64,000 nt of DNA, taken from contig NZ_QNQZ01000003.1 in NCBI RefSeq assembly GCF_003390935.1, positions 62,001 through 126,000 on the forward strand, written 5' to 3'. Positions 1-9,819 of this stretch are shown piece after piece (the first letter of the stretch is position 1; each line of letters starts with the position of its first letter). Made by a program: the position numbers and the translations under genes. The notes beneath the pieces were generated by a model. The model searched no databases, was not told the origin of the DNA, and worked only from the letters and a program-made list of their open reading frames with translations. This DNA is from Lewinella sp. IMCC34191. GTDB taxonomy: Bacteria > Bacteroidota > Bacteroidia > Chitinophagales > Saprospiraceae.

Positions 1-73
1 GCGTTAAAATTTCCGGCAGCGGGTGCGGTAATATATATTTACTTCTACCCACTCACGCTCCACCGGTTTATTC

Positions 74-3000
74 ATGTTGTTCCGCTCGCTTATCCCCGCG
101 CTACTGGCGTGTTTCCCGGCTCACCTTACCGCCCAGGTAAATATTCAGGTCGAAAGCGGCAATATCCTGCCCAGCGTGACGGGCAGGGTGTACGAGGGCG
201 GAAGCTGCGTAGAGTACGAGACGAAGGGCACCGATGGTCGGTCCAGCATCGATTTGCGGGTCACGGTACCCAGTGTCCAGGACATGACCGTCAATTACCT
301 CCTGAACGGAGACAAGCCCGGTCTGAGGGATATTCTGAAGCCCTCGATCACGCCCATTCTGAACTGCGAAACGGAACTGATGAGCGTACGGGGCATCATT
401 AATAGTTACCTCGTCTGGTCGCAACCGCAAAGCATCTTTCGGGAAGCCATAACCGGAAAGCTTGACTTCACCGACGAACTGGAGGTGTATTCTCCGGTAG
501 CGACCACCCTGGAGCTGCCCTTTCACGCCTCCGCCGCGCTGGCGGCCGTGCAGACCTTTTGTGATCCGGGAGATTCCAGGGCCAACGCGCGGGCGCGAGT
601 CAACGTGTCATTGGGCAATTCGAAGGCCTCCACCGGTGGCGAAGTAGAAGTGAGGGGTGCCTTCCTGGACAATGAGTTGTACAGTGGGCAGGCCGTAGCC
701 GTCGTCGATGTAGCGCCCGGGATCAATCGGTTCACGCTCCACGTCACCGGGGAACTTTACGTCGAATCCAAAGTCAAGGGAGTGGGATGGGCCCTGATGT
801 GCGGATCGCACGCGGTAGCGAGTTCCGGTAATTCACTGGTCATCTCACGCTTCACCGGCGCGGAAGGTGGGCCTCTGGCTCGGGGTATGCGCATCACCGG
901 CCTGCGCACGGGCATTGATTATCTAAACATAGGGGCAGCAGAGAATTGCGCCAACCTTCCTACACCGGTACTAAGCACTACTCCAGCCTCCTGCGGATTG
1001 GCTAACGGTTCGGCCGTGCTCGATACGAGCGGCACGGGGATTACCGAGCTGAGTTGGAGTACGGGGCAACGGCTGACGACCGCTCGTAACTTGGCGGCGG
1101 GCACCTATTCCGTGCTGCTCACCTACGCCGACAGCTGTTCCAGTGTCCTGGATTTCGAGATCGAGGACCCTACCCTGCCGGCGATCAGCCTGCCGACCGA
1201 CACGCTGCTGGGCGATGGCGATTCCCTCCTGCTGGATGCTTCGGTCAGCGGCCAAAACCTTTCTTACGCCTGGTCTACGGGCGCCACGGAAGCAAAAATC
1301 TGGGTGACGACGCCGGGTAAGTATTCGGTAACGGTTACGGACGCCGGGGGCTGCCAGTTTACCTACACAGCGAGGGTCATTTCGGATCGCGCCTACTTCA
1401 TCGGTCCGCAACGCATTACCTTATCCTCCGGCCAGTTTTACGATGACGGCGGTCCGGAGGACAACTACCGTGATGACCGCAACTACGTGACAACCATCTG
1501 CCCGGAGGATCCGAATCAATATATCGAACTTGACTTCTCGGCGGTAGACATCATAAGCCGCGACGATCAGGACGAACTGAGCGTATTCGACGGTGACGGG
1601 TCGATCTGCCCTTTGGATGCCTCCGTTACCGGGCCGGGCGTGTATCGGTCCTCCACCCCCGGCGGTTGCCTGACCGTTCGCTTTCGGTCGACCTCTTACA
1701 ATGGTAGCGCCGCAGGGTGGGACGCCGTTATCAGCAGCGTGGCCCAGCCCGCTACACCGGCGTGCATCCAGCCGATTACGTGTGGCCGGGACTTTACCGA
1801 CCCCGGGGGAGCCGAACCCTATCAGCCCGGCGAGTACCGGGTGTATTACCTATGCCCGGAAGCGGAAGAAGCGATGGAACTGACGTTTCAAGAATTGGAT
1901 CTTGGGCGGGAAGACGTGCTCGCGATCTACGACGGTTACGGTACCGATTGTCTCCTGACCACGCAGCCTACTGCGGGTGAGGTATACCGCTCCTCCTCAA
2001 ACGGGGGCTGCCTGACGGTCATCCTTGACGCGGCGAGCGGAGGCACGGCAACGGCGGCCGGCTGGGTGGCGGACATAAACTGTAGCGAAAGGTCCACCAA
2101 CTCCGGGGGTAGCTGCCGCTGTGACAACAATCCGGAACCGGGGAATACCTGCTCCGAAGCTCCGCTCATCAATAATCTACAGGCCTTTTGTGGCTCCAGT
2201 TCCATCCGGTATACTCCCGACGCCCCGGGCAACCTGGAGGCTGCCTTCACCTGTGGGGTGGTGCATAATAATTCCTTCTTCCGCTTTATACCCACCGCCA
2301 CTACCGCTACCATCCAGTTCGCCGCGGACGGGGGGAACAGCGTGCTCTGTGAAGGCTTCCAGTTGGCGGTATTTTCCGTGCAGGGCCGCTGCGACAGCCC
2401 CGACTCCCGGTGGAATCAGCTGGCCTGCACCAACGCCGAAGACGGCCTGCGCAGTAACGGTTCACTATCGGTGCGGAATCTCGTCCCCGGCCAAACCTAC
2501 TACCTGATGATCGATGGTTCCTACGGTAGTGAGTGCCGGTATACCCTCAATGCCCTGGATGGAATAGAGACCTGCCCCCTGCGGACGGAACCGGAAACGA
2601 CCTACTGCACCGACGGCTCTTTCTACGTCGACATTCCCCTGGCAGGTGACGGCGGCGGTCGACAGTACAAGATCTATGAATCGGGTGATTACTTCGGAGA
2701 ACTGGATACCCTGACCTACGTGGACGATGGTAGCGCACAGGTAATAACGGTCGGTCCTTACCGGCAGAAGGCGGACTACGATATCGCTATTGTTGGTGGG
2801 GAAGGAAACGCCGCCTGTCAATTACGGGTAACGGGACGGGGACCATCGTGCGAAGCAAACTGTGAGATCGCGTCGGCCATCATCATAAACTGTTTGGATC
2901 CGGTAGCGGGCACCTACCTGCTCGAAGGAGAAATTATGAAGTCGAAGGCACCCGTTTCCGTGTACGCAGAAGCCTACCAGCAATTTTTCCTACCGGGTGA

Positions 3001-3355
3001 GGCCCTTGTGTTCCGTGATACGCTCCGTGATCTCCCGGCGGGTGGACTGACCTTCGAGGTTACCGACTACAATTATTGTAACCTGAGCGAAACGGTTCCC
3101 GTCCCAGATCAGTGCGAGCTCACCTGCGATCGGTTTACATTCAGCCCCAACCCTGTCACCACGTCCCTTCGCGTCGGTGGGCTGTGCCGAACCACGGACT
3201 ACCGCTTGTATGATGCGGGTGGTCGCCTGATTGGTGAAGGGCGGTTAGATCCAACTTCGGATGAGATAGACGTTCGGCGGATGCCGGTGGGCATCTACTC
3301 GATCATATTCCACGGACAAGATGGGGACCAGGTTCTTCGCTTTGCCAAATTTTGA
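74..3355 (+). CDS. Large secreted multidomain protein with CUB-like domains and T9SS type A sorting domain
   Basis: The 1093-residue product starts with a signal peptide (about residues 1-20, ending before Gln21). Residues about 300-430 contain two short Ig/PKD-like modules ('LSWSTGQ', 'YAWSTGA'). Two CUB-like modules follow at about 435-555 and 565-665; they share 'YRSS..GGCLTV' and an 'FDGDG/YDGYG' loop. A cysteine-rich beta domain lies at about 690-820. The last 80 residues (from 'FTFSPNPV' to a final Lys-Phe) match a type A T9SS sorting domain, so export to the cell surface or medium is inferred. Ligand or enzyme function is not recognisable; adhesion or binding is the likely role. It stands alone ahead of wrbA. 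Confidence 0.85.
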   Translation: MLFRSLIPALLACFPAHLTAQVNIQVESGNILPSVTGRVYEGGSCVEYETKGTDGRSSIDLRVTVPSVQDMTVNYLLNGDKPGLRDILKPSITPILNCETELMSVRGIINSYLVWSQPQSIFREAITGKLDFTDELEVYSPVATTLELPFHASAALAAVQTFCDPGDSRANARARVNVSLGNSKASTGGEVEVRGAFLDNELYSGQAVAVVDVAPGINRFTLHVTGELYVESKVKGVGWALMCGSHAVASSGNSLVISRFTGAEGGPLARGMRITGLRTGIDYLNIGAAENCANLPTPVLSTTPASCGLANGSAVLDTSGTGITELSWSTGQRLTTARNLAAGTYSVLLTYADSCSSVLDFEIEDPTLPAISLPTDTLLGDGDSLLLDASVSGQNLSYAWSTGATEAKIWVTTPGKYSVTVTDAGGCQFTYTARVISDRAYFIGPQRITLSSGQFYDDGGPEDNYRDDRNYVTTICPEDPNQYIELDFSAVDIISRDDQDELSVFDGDGSICPLDASVTGPGVYRSSTPGGCLTVRFRSTSYNGSAAGWDAVISSVAQPATPACIQPITCGRDFTDPGGAEPYQPGEYRVYYLCPEAEEAMELTFQELDLGREDVLAIYDGYGTDCLLTTQPTAGEVYRSSSNGGCLTVILDAASGGTATAAGWVADINCSERSTNSGGSCRCDNNPEPGNTCSEAPLINNLQAFCGSSSIRYTPDAPGNLEAAFTCGVVHNNSFFRFIPTATTATIQFAADGGNSVLCEGFQLAVFSVQGRCDSPDSRWNQLACTNAEDGLRSNGSLSVRNLVPGQTYYLMIDGSYGSECRYTLNALDGIETCPLRTEPETTYCTDGSFYVDIPLAGDGGGRQYKIYESGDYFGELDTLTYVDDGSAQVITVGPYRQKADYDIAIVGGEGNAACQLRVTGRGPSCEANCEIASAIIINCLDPVAGTYLLEGEIMKSKAPVSVYAEAYQQFFLPGEALVFRDTLRDLPAGGLTFEVTDYNYCNLSETVPVPDQCELTCDRFTFSPNPVTTSLRVGGLCRTTDYRLYDAGGRLIGEGRLDPTSDEIDVRRMPVGIYSIIFHGQDGDQVLRFAKF

Positions 3356-3373
3356 CCGTGCCGGATAGGCTTT

Positions 3374-3393
3374 TTACCTGCGCACCGCCGCCC
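3374..3393 (-). repeat. Dispersed 20-bp GC-rich motif, copy 1
   Basis: Reads as GGGCGGCGGTGCGCAGGTAA on the minus strand. It lies 18 bases after the stop codon of the secreted T9SS protein, and a run of five T precedes the motif on the plus strand. The same motif recurs near 23474, 37841, 44024, 50080 and 53071. Confidence 0.7.
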
Positions 3394-3484
3394 GAATTAC
3401 CGGGAATTTCCGGGGGCAGCCTGAACCATTCCGGGTGGGTACCGTAGTATAGACACCACAACAAATAATGTAACTACAAGACCC

Positions 3485-4117
3485 ATGAGCGCCAAGATCC
3501 TAATTACCTTCTATTCTACCTACGGACACACCTTCAAACTCGCGCAATCCGTCAAGGCGGGTGCGGAAGCGGCCGGTGCCGAGGTTCGCCTGCGTCGCGT
3601 CGCGGAACTCCCGCAGGCAGCCGCGGCCATGAAGAACGACGAGAATTACCAGGCGGCTCAACAGTCGATGGCACACTTGGAAGAGGTGACCCACGATGAC
3701 CTTCGCTGGGCGGACGGTATTGCCTGGGGCACCCCCACCCGCTACGGGAACATGGCCGCGCAGGTCAAGCAATTTATCGATACGACCAGCTCGCTTTGGT
3801 CGAAGGGCGAACTGGAGGACAAAGCCGCGGGTGTATTCGTTTCGACGGCTACCCAGCACGGTGGTCAGGAGTCGACGATTCTGTCGTTCCACATCCCCCT
3901 GCTTCACCTCGGGATGATTATCGTAGGATCGCCTTACGGCCAGAATCCGACCCTCTTCAACGTGGAGAACATTCACGGTGGTAGCCCCTACGGTCCGAGC
4001 ACGATCGCCGGTGGTGACGGATCGCTCCAGCCCATGGATGGCGATCTGACCATGTCCAACAAGCTGGGAGAACGCCTTTCGAAAGTAGCCGACCGACTCA
4101 GCGTGCTGCGTTCCTAG
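3485..4117 (+). CDS. wrbA: NAD(P)H:quinone oxidoreductase WrbA
   Basis: The 210-residue flavodoxin-fold protein matches WrbA in length and motifs: an N-terminal FMN phosphate-binding loop 'YSTYGHT' (residues 9-15), 'GTPTRYGNMAAQVKQFID' in the middle, 'STATQHGGQE' for the flavin ring, and 'GGSPYGPSTIAG' near the end. Family members are tetrameric FMN enzymes that reduce quinones by two electrons with NAD(P)H and protect against oxidative stress in the cytoplasm. The ATG follows a 130-base intergenic stretch. The gene converges on the WD40 gene and their stop codons share four bases (CTAG). Confidence 0.95.
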   Translation: MSAKILITFYSTYGHTFKLAQSVKAGAEAAGAEVRLRRVAELPQAAAAMKNDENYQAAQQSMAHLEEVTHDDLRWADGIAWGTPTRYGNMAAQVKQFIDTTSSLWSKGELEDKAAGVFVSTATQHGGQESTILSFHIPLLHLGMIIVGSPYGQNPTLFNVENIHGGSPYGPSTIAGGDGSLQPMDGDLTMSNKLGERLSKVADRLSVLRS

Positions 4118-5099
4118 TCAGCTTGCCAGAAGGCGGTGGTCTTTAGCCGTCGATTCAGTACTATAGTTTCGCCGTTTCCGGTGGTGGCTACAAGTTGGCT
4201 TCCTCCCGGTGACCATGCCATACCCCACACGTAGCGGTCGCGAAGGCCGTGGCGAAGTTCTTTGCCGTCCACCGACCACAGTCGCACCCCATCGCTGGCG
4301 GAGGCCAACACCTTACCGTTCGGATCCCAGCTGAGATTCCGATACTCGGCCCGGCTAGTGGTATCCTGCCACAGCAGGGTGTTGTTTGCCGACCAGAATT
4401 GCAGTACAGGAGGATGCCGTTTTCCGGTTCCCCGTAATCGCCGGTTGCAAATGAATTTCCGTCCGGATGCCACGCTATGCTGAGCATTAGCGTTGGGAGT
4501 TCCCGCGACATGCGGAACCTTGCGGTGTCGGCGGCAATATCGTACGTACCGATACCGGAACCCACCGTGACCAAATGATTGCCGGCAGGGTGCCAATCCA
4601 GTCCGGTGATCGCTTTAGGATCGATTTTTCTTCGCCGGTAGAGGACCCCGTCCCGTTTAAATAACAACAGATACCCATCGTTATCGCCGACCGCCAGATA
4701 GGTACCGTCCGGGCTCCAGCCCAGCCCGCGGGCCCCGGAGGAAGAGACACTGTCGAGCACGGTTCTCCTTCCGGTATTGAGATCATACACAAAAGGGACC
4801 TCCCCACTCTGGGCCGCAGCCGCCAGGTATTCCCCTTTCGGGTCCCACTTGAGATTCGTGATCGTGCCGGCTACCGGTATGGTTAGTTGCGGTTCTAAGT
4901 TGCCTCCTGAGAAGGTGGTGATTTCGTGCTGGTTACCTCCGACTATGATTGCATGCTGTGGCCCTGCCCAATCGACGGACCATACGATGCTCTCGTACTC
5001 CCCCTTTATCATGGCGGGCGCGACACACCCGGACGATAGGAGCGCCGACAGAACGAATACGCAGGCTAAATTACTCGGAAGGAATTCGGTAGAAGACAT
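4114..5099 (-). pseudogene. WD40-repeat lipoprotein, frameshifted
   Basis: The first frame (from 5099) begins with a lipoprotein signal (lipobox 'LSSGC', Cys25) and carries WD40 blades up to 'GDYGEPENGI'. The continuation is in another frame, starting at about 'VLQFWSANN' and running through 'LSWDPNGKVLASASDGVRLWSVDG' to 'AFWQAD' and a stop at 4114. The frame changes at about 4405-4412. The joined product would have about 328 residues with seven-bladed WD40 character. A sequencing error, a real inactivating indel or recoding could each explain this. The start lies 29 bases inside the pullulanase gene, so the two are probably translationally coupled. Confidence 0.75.
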
Positions 5100-7083
5100 T
5101 CGCCGAAATTGGGCTCAGGGATACGGTTCCTTCCAACGGACGGTCACTCAGGCCTGCGGGTTGCACGCGTTCACCGTCCACGACCTGTAGCCAGGTACCC
5201 TCGGGAAGCTCGTAGGTTTGCGTTCGGGGATGGGCATTTAACGCTACGATGATCTCCGACCAGTCTTCGCCGGGGGCATCCTGAAGTCGATAGGCGATCA
5301 GTTGTCCATCCTCCTGATCGTCAAAGACCAGGTGGCGCGCGATCGTATCCGTACCGCGCATGCGGAAAGCCGGATGTTCCTTCCGCAGGGCGATGAGGTC
5401 CCGTACGTAGGCCACCGTCTTGGCGTGCCGGCCCTTGTCTTCCCATTTGATGGCATTGACCGCGTCGCTGCTCTGGTAGCTGTTTTCGTCGCCGTCCTTC
5501 GTACGGAACATCTCCGTACCGGCGTGCAGGAACGGAATACCCTGGGAGGTCAGCACGGTGGCGAGTGCCAGCCGATGCATACGCTGCCGGGTAGCGATCC
5601 CGTCCCGCGGGTTACTTATCGCGAGTCTATCCCAGAGGGTGTGGTTATCGTGACAGCTCACGTAATTGACGCACTGGGCCGGCTCCCGGGCCCAGGGTGC
5701 GTGGCTGTAGTTAACGCTGTCGTACGCGATCTGGGGGTGGCGGGTAGCACCGACGATCCCGAAGCGAACCGATTCGGCCATATCCGGCGCTCCGCTGGCA
5801 AACCCCTTTTCCTCGTGGTGGAAGACGCTGCCCTTTAACGCGTCGCGCACGTCGTCACTAAAGGCGGCGATACCCTGCAGGCGGGGCGTATTCTTTTTGA
5901 GGGCCTGTAGACTGTCGGGGAGCGGGCTGTCCCCCGCCGTCCAGCCTTCGCCGTAGATCAGAATAGAAGGGTCGATACCGTGGATGGTTTCGCTGATGTC
6001 GTTCATCGTAGCGATATCATGGATACCCATCAGGTCGAAGCGAAAGCCATCCACGTGGTATTCATCGACCCAGTACTCCACCGATTCGCGGATATACTTA
6101 CGAACCATTGGGCGTTCGCTTGCAATCTCGTTGCCGCAACCGCTGGCATTGCTGAAGGTGCCATCCTCGTTAAAGCGGTAGAAGTAGTCGGGCACCAGTA
6201 ATTGGAAATTGCTGTTATCCGTCCGCCCGGTGTGGTTGTACACCACGTCCATCACCACGCGTATGCCCGCTTCGTGCAGGGCCATGACCATTTCCTTGAA
6301 CTCCCGGATCCGTACCGCACCCCGGGAGGGGTCGGTTGAATAGCTTCCTTCGGGGACATTGTAATTCTGGGGATCGTAGCCCCAGTTGTACTGCGCCGAA
6401 TCCAGGCGGGCTTCATCCACGCTCATGAAATCGAAGCTAGGCAGAAGGTGGACGTGGGTGATGCCCATCTCAACGAGGTGATCCAGCCCCGTCGTGTCTC
6501 CGTCGGGGGTAGTCGTACCGCGCTCCGTTAGCCCGAGAAATTTCCCCTTATGGGTAATGCCGGAATTGGGGTCAACACTTACGTCACGTACATGCAGTTC
6601 ATAGATCACCGCGTCGGTGGGGGCGCTGAAGGGGGGGCGGCGATCCGCTTCCCAACCCTCGGGGTCCGTAGCCAGGAGATTGACTATTTGGCCACGCATG
6701 CCGTTCGTTCCCGCGCTCTTCGCATAGATATCCGTAGCCTCGGCGAGCCAGCGGCCGTCGCGCTTAATCTGTAGGGTGTAGTAAACGCCGTCCAGGTTTT
6801 CCTCCACCGCCGCGGTCCAGGCACCATCCAGGATGTCCATATCGTAGGTAGCGTAGGGGTCGCTGGTCGTCGCGTCGTCTTCGTAGAGGTGAACGCGGGC
6901 CTCCTGAGCAGCGGGTGACCACAGCTTGAAGGTGGCGCGTTCGGTCGAATAGGTCACCCCTAGGTCGGCGTAGGGGTAAACGGGGTAATCTTCCAGGGTA
7001 TCGTACTGGGGTCGGGGATCGGAGCAAGTCACGAAGAGCGAACTAAGGGCGGTGAGGAATAGGATTTGGTAGAGGGCGGGCAT
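5071..7083 (-). CDS. pulA: Type I pullulanase-like GH13 lipoprotein
   Basis: The 670-residue product has a lipoprotein signal ending at Cys20 ('LFVTC'), an N-terminal CBM48-like beta domain (about 40-150) and a GH13 barrel. The pullulanase signature 'YNWGYDP' is at 232-238. Predicted catalytic residues are Asp350 ('GFRFDLMG'), Glu379 ('YGEGW') and Asp479 ('SCHDNHTLWDR'). Enzymes of this group hydrolyse alpha-1,6 links of pullulan, glycogen or limit dextrins. The lipobox suggests membrane anchoring in the periplasm or at the surface. It lies 20 bases downstream of the alpha/beta hydrolase and overlaps the WD40 gene, consistent with one operon. Confidence 0.93.
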   Translation of the reverse strand: MPALYQILFLTALSSLFVTCSDPRPQYDTLEDYPVYPYADLGVTYSTERATFKLWSPAAQEARVHLYEDDATTSDPYATYDMDILDGAWTAAVEENLDGVYYTLQIKRDGRWLAEATDIYAKSAGTNGMRGQIVNLLATDPEGWEADRRPPFSAPTDAVIYELHVRDVSVDPNSGITHKGKFLGLTERGTTTPDGDTTGLDHLVEMGITHVHLLPSFDFMSVDEARLDSAQYNWGYDPQNYNVPEGSYSTDPSRGAVRIREFKEMVMALHEAGIRVVMDVVYNHTGRTDNSNFQLLVPDYFYRFNEDGTFSNASGCGNEIASERPMVRKYIRESVEYWVDEYHVDGFRFDLMGIHDIATMNDISETIHGIDPSILIYGEGWTAGDSPLPDSLQALKKNTPRLQGIAAFSDDVRDALKGSVFHHEEKGFASGAPDMAESVRFGIVGATRHPQIAYDSVNYSHAPWAREPAQCVNYVSCHDNHTLWDRLAISNPRDGIATRQRMHRLALATVLTSQGIPFLHAGTEMFRTKDGDENSYQSSDAVNAIKWEDKGRHAKTVAYVRDLIALRKEHPAFRMRGTDTIARHLVFDDQEDGQLIAYRLQDAPGEDWSEIIVALNAHPRTQTYELPEGTWLQVVDGERVQPAGLSDRPLEGTVSLSPISANVFYRIPSE

Positions 7084-7103
7084 CAGCGAGTGATGTGAAT
7101 AAA

Positions 7104-7889
7104 CTATTCGATAAGGCGAAGGATGGTTCGGGCGAAGGTGGGGTCTAATATAGCACCCCGATGGCCCACATCCGGCAAGGGAATCAGTTGAACCCGGTCG
7201 GGTGCCACCGCTTTGATCTCTTCGGCCATGTCAAACGGTATAAAATCATCGCGCTGACCGTGAATGACCGTCACCGGACAACGGGACCGGGCCACGTTAT
7301 CAACGGTATTCAGCGGGTACTTCAGGATGAAGTCGGGCACCATCCACAGCCAGAGATTTTTCATTGCGGTGATGCTGGCGTACGGAGCGGCCAGGACGCA
7401 GTATTCCGGATTATTCTCCGCGGCGAGGTAGCTGGCCATGCCCGTTCCCAGCGAATAGCCCGCTACGATGATATGCTCTTCGGAATAGTGATTCAGCAAG
7501 GTATCGTACATGGTTTGCGCATCCTCGTACAATTGTTCTTCCGAAGTGATGCTTCCGCCGCTCTTTCCGTACCCCCGGTAATCGAAGAGGTACAGATCGT
7601 AGTCCGTATCCATCAGCGCTTCGGTCTGACGGAAGCTCCGACGATTACTCCCCCGGTTGCCGTGTAGAAAAAGAATAGCTCCCCGGGCTTCCGGTTTGCG
7701 AAAAGCGACCACGTTAAGTTCCACGCCATCGGAGGTCGGAACGTATAGCTCCTCGCCTCCGGCAAAGACGAAGTCAGCGGGAAGTTGCCGGGGGCGGAAA
7801 ATCAGGCTTTCCTGATACGCGAAAAGGATGACGCATAACAGGGCATAGGTGACCAGGGCGCCGATAGCGATTCGCCAGATCCAGTTCAT
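7104..7889 (-). CDS. Membrane-anchored alpha/beta hydrolase (BEM46/YfhR-like)
   Basis: The 261-residue protein has one N-terminal transmembrane helix (about 5-25) and an alpha/beta hydrolase fold. The oxyanion-hole segment 'LFLHGNRG' is at about 73-80 and the nucleophile elbow 'GYSLG' places Ser at 146. Probable acid and base are Asp214/215 ('HGQRDD') and His243 ('VGHRG'). Relatives in Bacteroidota and other bacteria are serine hydrolases of unknown substrate. It is followed after 20 bases by the pullulanase gene on the same strand. The substrate cannot be inferred. Confidence 0.85.
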   Translation of the reverse strand: MNWIWRIAIGALVTYALLCVILFAYQESLIFRPRQLPADFVFAGGEELYVPTSDGVELNVVAFRKPEARGAILFLHGNRGSNRRSFRQTEALMDTDYDLYLFDYRGYGKSGGSITSEEQLYEDAQTMYDTLLNHYSEEHIIVAGYSLGTGMASYLAAENNPEYCVLAAPYASITAMKNLWLWMVPDFILKYPLNTVDNVARSRCPVTVIHGQRDDFIPFDMAEEIKAVAPDRVQLIPLPDVGHRGAILDPTFARTILRLIE

Positions 7890-7911
7890 ACCGGTAAGCT
7901 TTTTTCTATCA

Positions 7912-8091
7912 TCATTCCGGCACCGAGCGCAGCAAACCCATGCCGGTCAGGAAAAATATGCCCCCTACGATGGCTACTCCCCAGGCATTCTGGCCGAGGG
8001 CGAGTTGACCGGGGTTAAAGATGGCAAGCACACCCGCGGCCAGGGCGATAGCCCCGACAATGGTAAAAACTAAAGCAAGGGTTTTCTTCAC
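7912..8091 (-). CDS. Small two-helix membrane protein (GTG start)
   Basis: This 59-residue reading frame starts at GTG (complement of 8089-8091) and ends TGA at 7912. It begins 'VKKTLALVFTIVGAIALAAG' and has two hydrophobic helices (about 4-24 and 36-53) separated by a short polar loop containing 'NPGQLALGQNAWG'. The composition and Lys-Lys start look like a genuine small inner-membrane protein. It is 22 bases upstream of the alpha/beta hydrolase, so probably the first gene of that operon. A TATCTTTA box on the same strand (8108-8115) resembles the Bacteroidota -7 element. Function is unknown. Confidence 0.6.
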   Translation of the reverse strand: MKKTLALVFTIVGAIALAAGVLAIFNPGQLALGQNAWGVAIVGGIFFLTGMGLLRSVPE

Positions 8092-8176
8092 GATCGGTAA
8101 TTTGTCGTAAAGATAGCCCGGCCGCCCAAGTTGCTGAACCGGCCAGTTCCTATCTTGCCGGGGACCAAATTATCGA

Positions 8177-9397
8177 ATGGTGCCGTCCCTCAGCCGAAGA
8201 AATTTCCTGTACCTCGCCGGCCTGCCGGTAGTGTTCTCCAGCACCCTACCCGCCGGTGTCCGCCTTCTAGGATTGTCCGGGGCGGACCCACTGCCGGGCA
8301 AAGTAGCCGGGCTGACCGTACTGAACGACCGGCCCGTCAATGCCGAAACCCCGCCCCACCTGCTAAACGCCGAGGTGACCCCGGCCGACCACTTGTTTGT
8401 CCGCAATAACGGAGTCGTTCCCCAGGGACTCCCGACCGGGCCTACTACCCTGCCCGACGACTGGACCCTACGGATCGCCGGCGAAGCCGTTCCCGAACCG
8501 GTCACCTTCACGCTTGCCGAATTGCGGGAACGCTTCGATGAGCATTCCTATCAAATTACGCTGGAATGCGGTGGCAACGGTCGCAGTGAGTTCAATCCGC
8601 CGGCCCGCGGCAATCAATGGTCGACTGGGGCGGTTGGCTCCCCTCGGTGGACCGGCGTCCGACTGCGCGACGTGCTCGAAGCTGCCGGTTACGACCGGGA
8701 GAAAGCGGTTTACATTGGCTATTACGGCAAAGACACTCACCTGAGCGGCGACCCGGACAAAATACCTATCTCACGTGGGGTGCCCATCGAAAAGGCGCTG
8801 GAAGACGAAAGCCTGATCGCGTGGGCGCTCAATGATGCGCCCCTACCGCTTTTAAATGGCTACCCCTTAAGACTTGTCTTCGGAGGCTACCCGGCCAGTT
8901 GTTCCGGGAAGTGGCTATCGGAGATCGTGGTGCGCGACCAGGTCCACGACGGCGAAAAAATGGGGGGACAATCGTATCGCGTACCCTGCGAACCGGTGCC
9001 CCCGGGAACGACCGTGGAAGATGAGGACATGTGTATCATCCTCGAAATGCCGGTGAAGTCCCTCATCACTTCCCCCCGTACGGGGGCCGTAGTGGAAGCG
9101 GCGGACGGACTGGCCATCGCCGGCCACGCCTGGTGCGGTAAGTCGGCCGTTGCCCGGTTGGACTACAGTATTGACTTCGGCAGCACGTGGCGTAGCTGCC
9201 GCCTCACCCGCCCGGTCAACCGTTTCGCCTGGCAGCACTTTTCAGCCGACGTGAAGTTTCCCCAGACGGGCTACTACGAAGTCTGGGCCCGGGCTACGGA
9301 TGAGGACGGGACCGCCCAGCCAATGGTGCTGCCGGGCTGGAATCCCCGTGGCTACCTGAATAATGCCTGTCACCGCATCGCCATCAAAGTCGTATGA
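8177..9397 (+). CDS. TAT-exported sulfite oxidase family molybdoenzyme
   Basis: The 406-residue protein has a twin-arginine signal ('SRRNFLYLAG', residues 6-15). The oxidoreductase molybdopterin-binding domain spans about 60-280; Cys131 in 'LECGGNGRS' matches the molybdenum-ligating Cys of sulfite oxidases. The C-terminal dimerisation domain (about 290-406, Mo-co dimerisation type) is complete. Such enzymes oxidise sulfite to sulfate in the periplasm, although some relatives act on other substrates. The following cytochrome gene overlaps by four bases (ATGA), the arrangement of SorA-SorB sulfite dehydrogenases, so electrons probably pass to that haem. Confidence 0.88.
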   Translation: MVPSLSRRNFLYLAGLPVVFSSTLPAGVRLLGLSGADPLPGKVAGLTVLNDRPVNAETPPHLLNAEVTPADHLFVRNNGVVPQGLPTGPTTLPDDWTLRIAGEAVPEPVTFTLAELRERFDEHSYQITLECGGNGRSEFNPPARGNQWSTGAVGSPRWTGVRLRDVLEAAGYDREKAVYIGYYGKDTHLSGDPDKIPISRGVPIEKALEDESLIAWALNDAPLPLLNGYPLRLVFGGYPASCSGKWLSEIVVRDQVHDGEKMGGQSYRVPCEPVPPGTTVEDEDMCIILEMPVKSLITSPRTGAVVEAADGLAIAGHAWCGKSAVARLDYSIDFGSTWRSCRLTRPVNRFAWQHFSADVKFPQTGYYEVWARATDEDGTAQPMVLPGWNPRGYLNNACHRIAIKVV

Positions 9398-9819
9398 TCT
9401 CCGCTAATTTTCGCGCTGTACTAATATTGATCAGTGGCCTCGTCATTGCGCTGACCATCGGCAATTGCACCGCCGACGAGTCGGAGCCCCGCCCCACCGA
9501 CGCGAAACCCTCCCGCATTGTCGATGGACTGGATATGGATACCGGACTGGTCGCCGAGGGCGAGTATTTACTGGTGAAGGGAAACTGCATTGCCTGCCAC
9601 AGCGCCAAGCTGGTCACCCAGAACCGGGCCACCCGCGAGGGCTGGTCCCAGATGCTCGACTGGATGCAGGAAAAGCAGGGCCTGTGGGACCTGGGTCCCC
9701 ACCGGGAGCCCATACTGGATTACCTGGCTACCTACTACGCCCCGGAGGAAAGCGGGCGACGCCCGCCCCTTCAGGATATAGAATGGTACCGCCTGGAAGA
9801 CGAATCCCCTACCGATTAA
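9394..9819 (+). CDS. Monohaem c-type cytochrome subunit (SorB-like)
   Basis: The 141-residue protein has an N-terminal hydrophobic signal (about 7-24), possibly a lipoprotein signal with Cys25 although Asn at -1 is unusual. One haem-c motif CIACH is present (Cys65, Cys68, His69); Met in 'WSQMLDWM' could be the axial ligand. It is translationally coupled to the molybdoenzyme (ATGA overlap), so it is probably its electron acceptor in the periplasm. The 3' end overlaps the convergent ettA by 11 bases. Confidence 0.88.
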   Translation: MISANFRAVLILISGLVIALTIGNCTADESEPRPTDAKPSRIVDGLDMDTGLVAEGEYLLVKGNCIACHSAKLVTQNRATREGWSQMLDWMQEKQGLWDLGPHREPILDYLATYYAPEESGRRPPLQDIEWYRLEDESPTD

